Origin: an uncultured Eubacteriales bacterium
Lineage (GTDB): Bacteria > Bacillota > Clostridia > Oscillospirales > Acutalibacteraceae
NCBI GenBank assembly: GCA_934445015.1
Contig: CAKSDJ010000014.1
Span: 1 to 32,163, forward strand
Direction of reading: 5' to 3'
DNA length: 32,163 nt
Shown: positions 31,506 through 32,163 of the stretch, in pieces
Layout: every line of letters starts with the position of its first letter
Position numbering within the stretch: position 1 is the stretch's first letter
Notes under the pieces: model-generated
What the model was told of the DNA's origin: nothing
The model's input: only the letters and a program-made list of their open reading frames with translations
The model's database searches: none
Translations under genes and position numbers: made by a program

Positions 31506-31540
31506 AAAGTCGTTACCCATATTATACAGGTAACGACTTT
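31506..31540 (-). terminator. Hairpin terminator downstream of the NhaC-family gene
   Basis: The perfect 12-bp inverted repeat AAAGTCGTTACC (31506-31517) / GGTAACGACTTT (31529-31540) has an 11-base loop. The following T-run on the minus strand is short and interrupted, so termination may be moderate. Confidence 0.65.
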
Positions 31541-31561
31541 TGAATTCAATAATAATTTTAT

Positions 31562-32163
31562 TTATGCGGTTTTTTTACCGAGCAACTTAATCACAAATAA
31601 TGTTGCAACAGTCAGTGCGGCAAATATAGGCAAAACAATGAGCCAATTATTTACAAATCCTGCCATAATATATGCAACAAATGACAAACCTGCAACGGTC
31701 AGTGCATAAGGCAACTGTGTAGACACATGGTTAATATGCTGGCACTGCGCGCCTGCCGATGACATAATTGTGGTATCGGATATAGGTGAACAGTGATCAC
31801 CGCAAACAGAACCTGCAAGACATGCCGACATACCGATTGTTCCGAGCGGACTGCCTACCGGGAATATTGCCAGAACTATCGGAATAAGTATACCGAAGGT
31901 ACCCCAGGAAGTGCCGGTAGCAAATGAAATGCCGCAAGCCACCAGGAATATAATTGCCGGCAGGAAGTTATTGAATGCGCCTGCGTTAGCAAGTGAATCC
32001 TTAACAAATTCGGCAGAGCCCAATGAGTTGGTCATTGCTTTAAGTGAAGTTGCAAGTGTTAAAATAAGTATGGCAGGTACCATTGCGATAAAGCCTTTTG
32101 GTATACATGACATAGCCTGATTAAACGAAACAAGATGTCTTGCAATAAAGTATATCATAACAA
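31562..32163 (-). CDS. NhaC-family Na+/H+ antiporter-like transporter (5' end beyond the window)
   Basis: About 200 C-terminal residues of a polytopic membrane protein are visible and the frame stays open at the right edge. The segments FATGTSWGTFGILIPI and SACLAGSVCGDHCSPISDTT are characteristic of the NhaC/ArsB-like antiporter superfamily (Na_H_antiporter domain). At least four hydrophobic helices lie in the visible part. Members exchange Na+ for H+, or malate/lactate or amino acids; the substrate cannot be told here. A hairpin terminator follows the stop. Confidence 0.9.
   Translation of the reverse strand, partial: VMIYFIARHLVSFNQAMSCIPKGFIAMVPAILILTLATSLKAMTNSLGSAEFVKDSLANAGAFNNFLPAIIFLVACGISFATGTSWGTFGILIPIVLAIFPVGSPLGTIGMSACLAGSVCGDHCSPISDTTIMSSAGAQCQHINHVSTQLPYALTVAGLSFVAYIMAGFVNNWLIVLPIFAALTVATLFVIKLLGKKTA

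Overview
The window (roughly 38-40% G+C by eye) looks like chromosome of an anaerobic, endospore-forming, fermentative clostridium. The best guess is a gut member of the Ruminococcaceae/Oscillospiraceae. Reasons: the yqfC-yqfD-phoH-ybeY-era-yqzL-recO order and ylbJ are sporulation/housekeeping features of Firmicutes; the [FeFe]-hydrogenase set (a group B enzyme beside a PAS-containing sensory hydrogenase) and a Rex-AdhE module are typical of clostridia; a surface protein ends in an SPKTG-type sorting signal. No rRNA, tRNA, insertion sequence, prophage or CRISPR array was found.

Layout. 1-4872 (minus strand): yqfC-yqfD behind a sigma-E-like promoter, then phoH-ybeY-era-yqzL-recO behind their own sigma-A promoter, whose -35 overlaps the yqfD stop codon. 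4903-8767 (plus strand): ylbJ, a small Cys-rich protein, smpB, ssrA (tmRNA), a lone SUFU-domain protein and a YitT-family membrane protein. A strong terminator at 8783-8812 separates this from the convergent minus-strand genes.

8818-17774 (minus strand) is one probable redox operon: rex, adhE, an APH-fold kinase, two tandem [2Fe-2S] thioredoxin-like proteins, a sensory [FeFe] hydrogenase with a PAS domain, a SpoIIE/PP2C phosphatase and a group B [FeFe] hydrogenase. A near-perfect Rex operator covers the -10 of the rex promoter. The set combines NADH sensing, ethanol formation, H2 metabolism and a possible H2-responsive phosphorylation switch. A LysR-type regulator lies just upstream.

18871-26519 (minus strand) is a cobalamin operon. 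A sigma-A promoter drives a cobalamin riboswitch with an intrinsic terminator and a long predicted antiterminator helix. After it come a 59-residue HNH-repeat-like protein, an SPKTG-anchored GLUG/cadherin-like surface protein, a lipoprotein with a transcobalamin-like DUF4430 domain, EcfT, and a single polypeptide that fuses two EcfA ATPases with a membrane S component. Together these look like a complete Gram-positive B12 capture and import system.

26545-30640 (minus strand): a two-component system and a beta-helix lipoprotein. Both promoter regions carry the same ATTGAA-N5-ATTGAA direct repeat, which suggests that the lipoprotein is a target of the regulator. 30652-32163: a TtcA-like tRNA thiolation enzyme and the 3' part of an NhaC-family antiporter that runs off the window.
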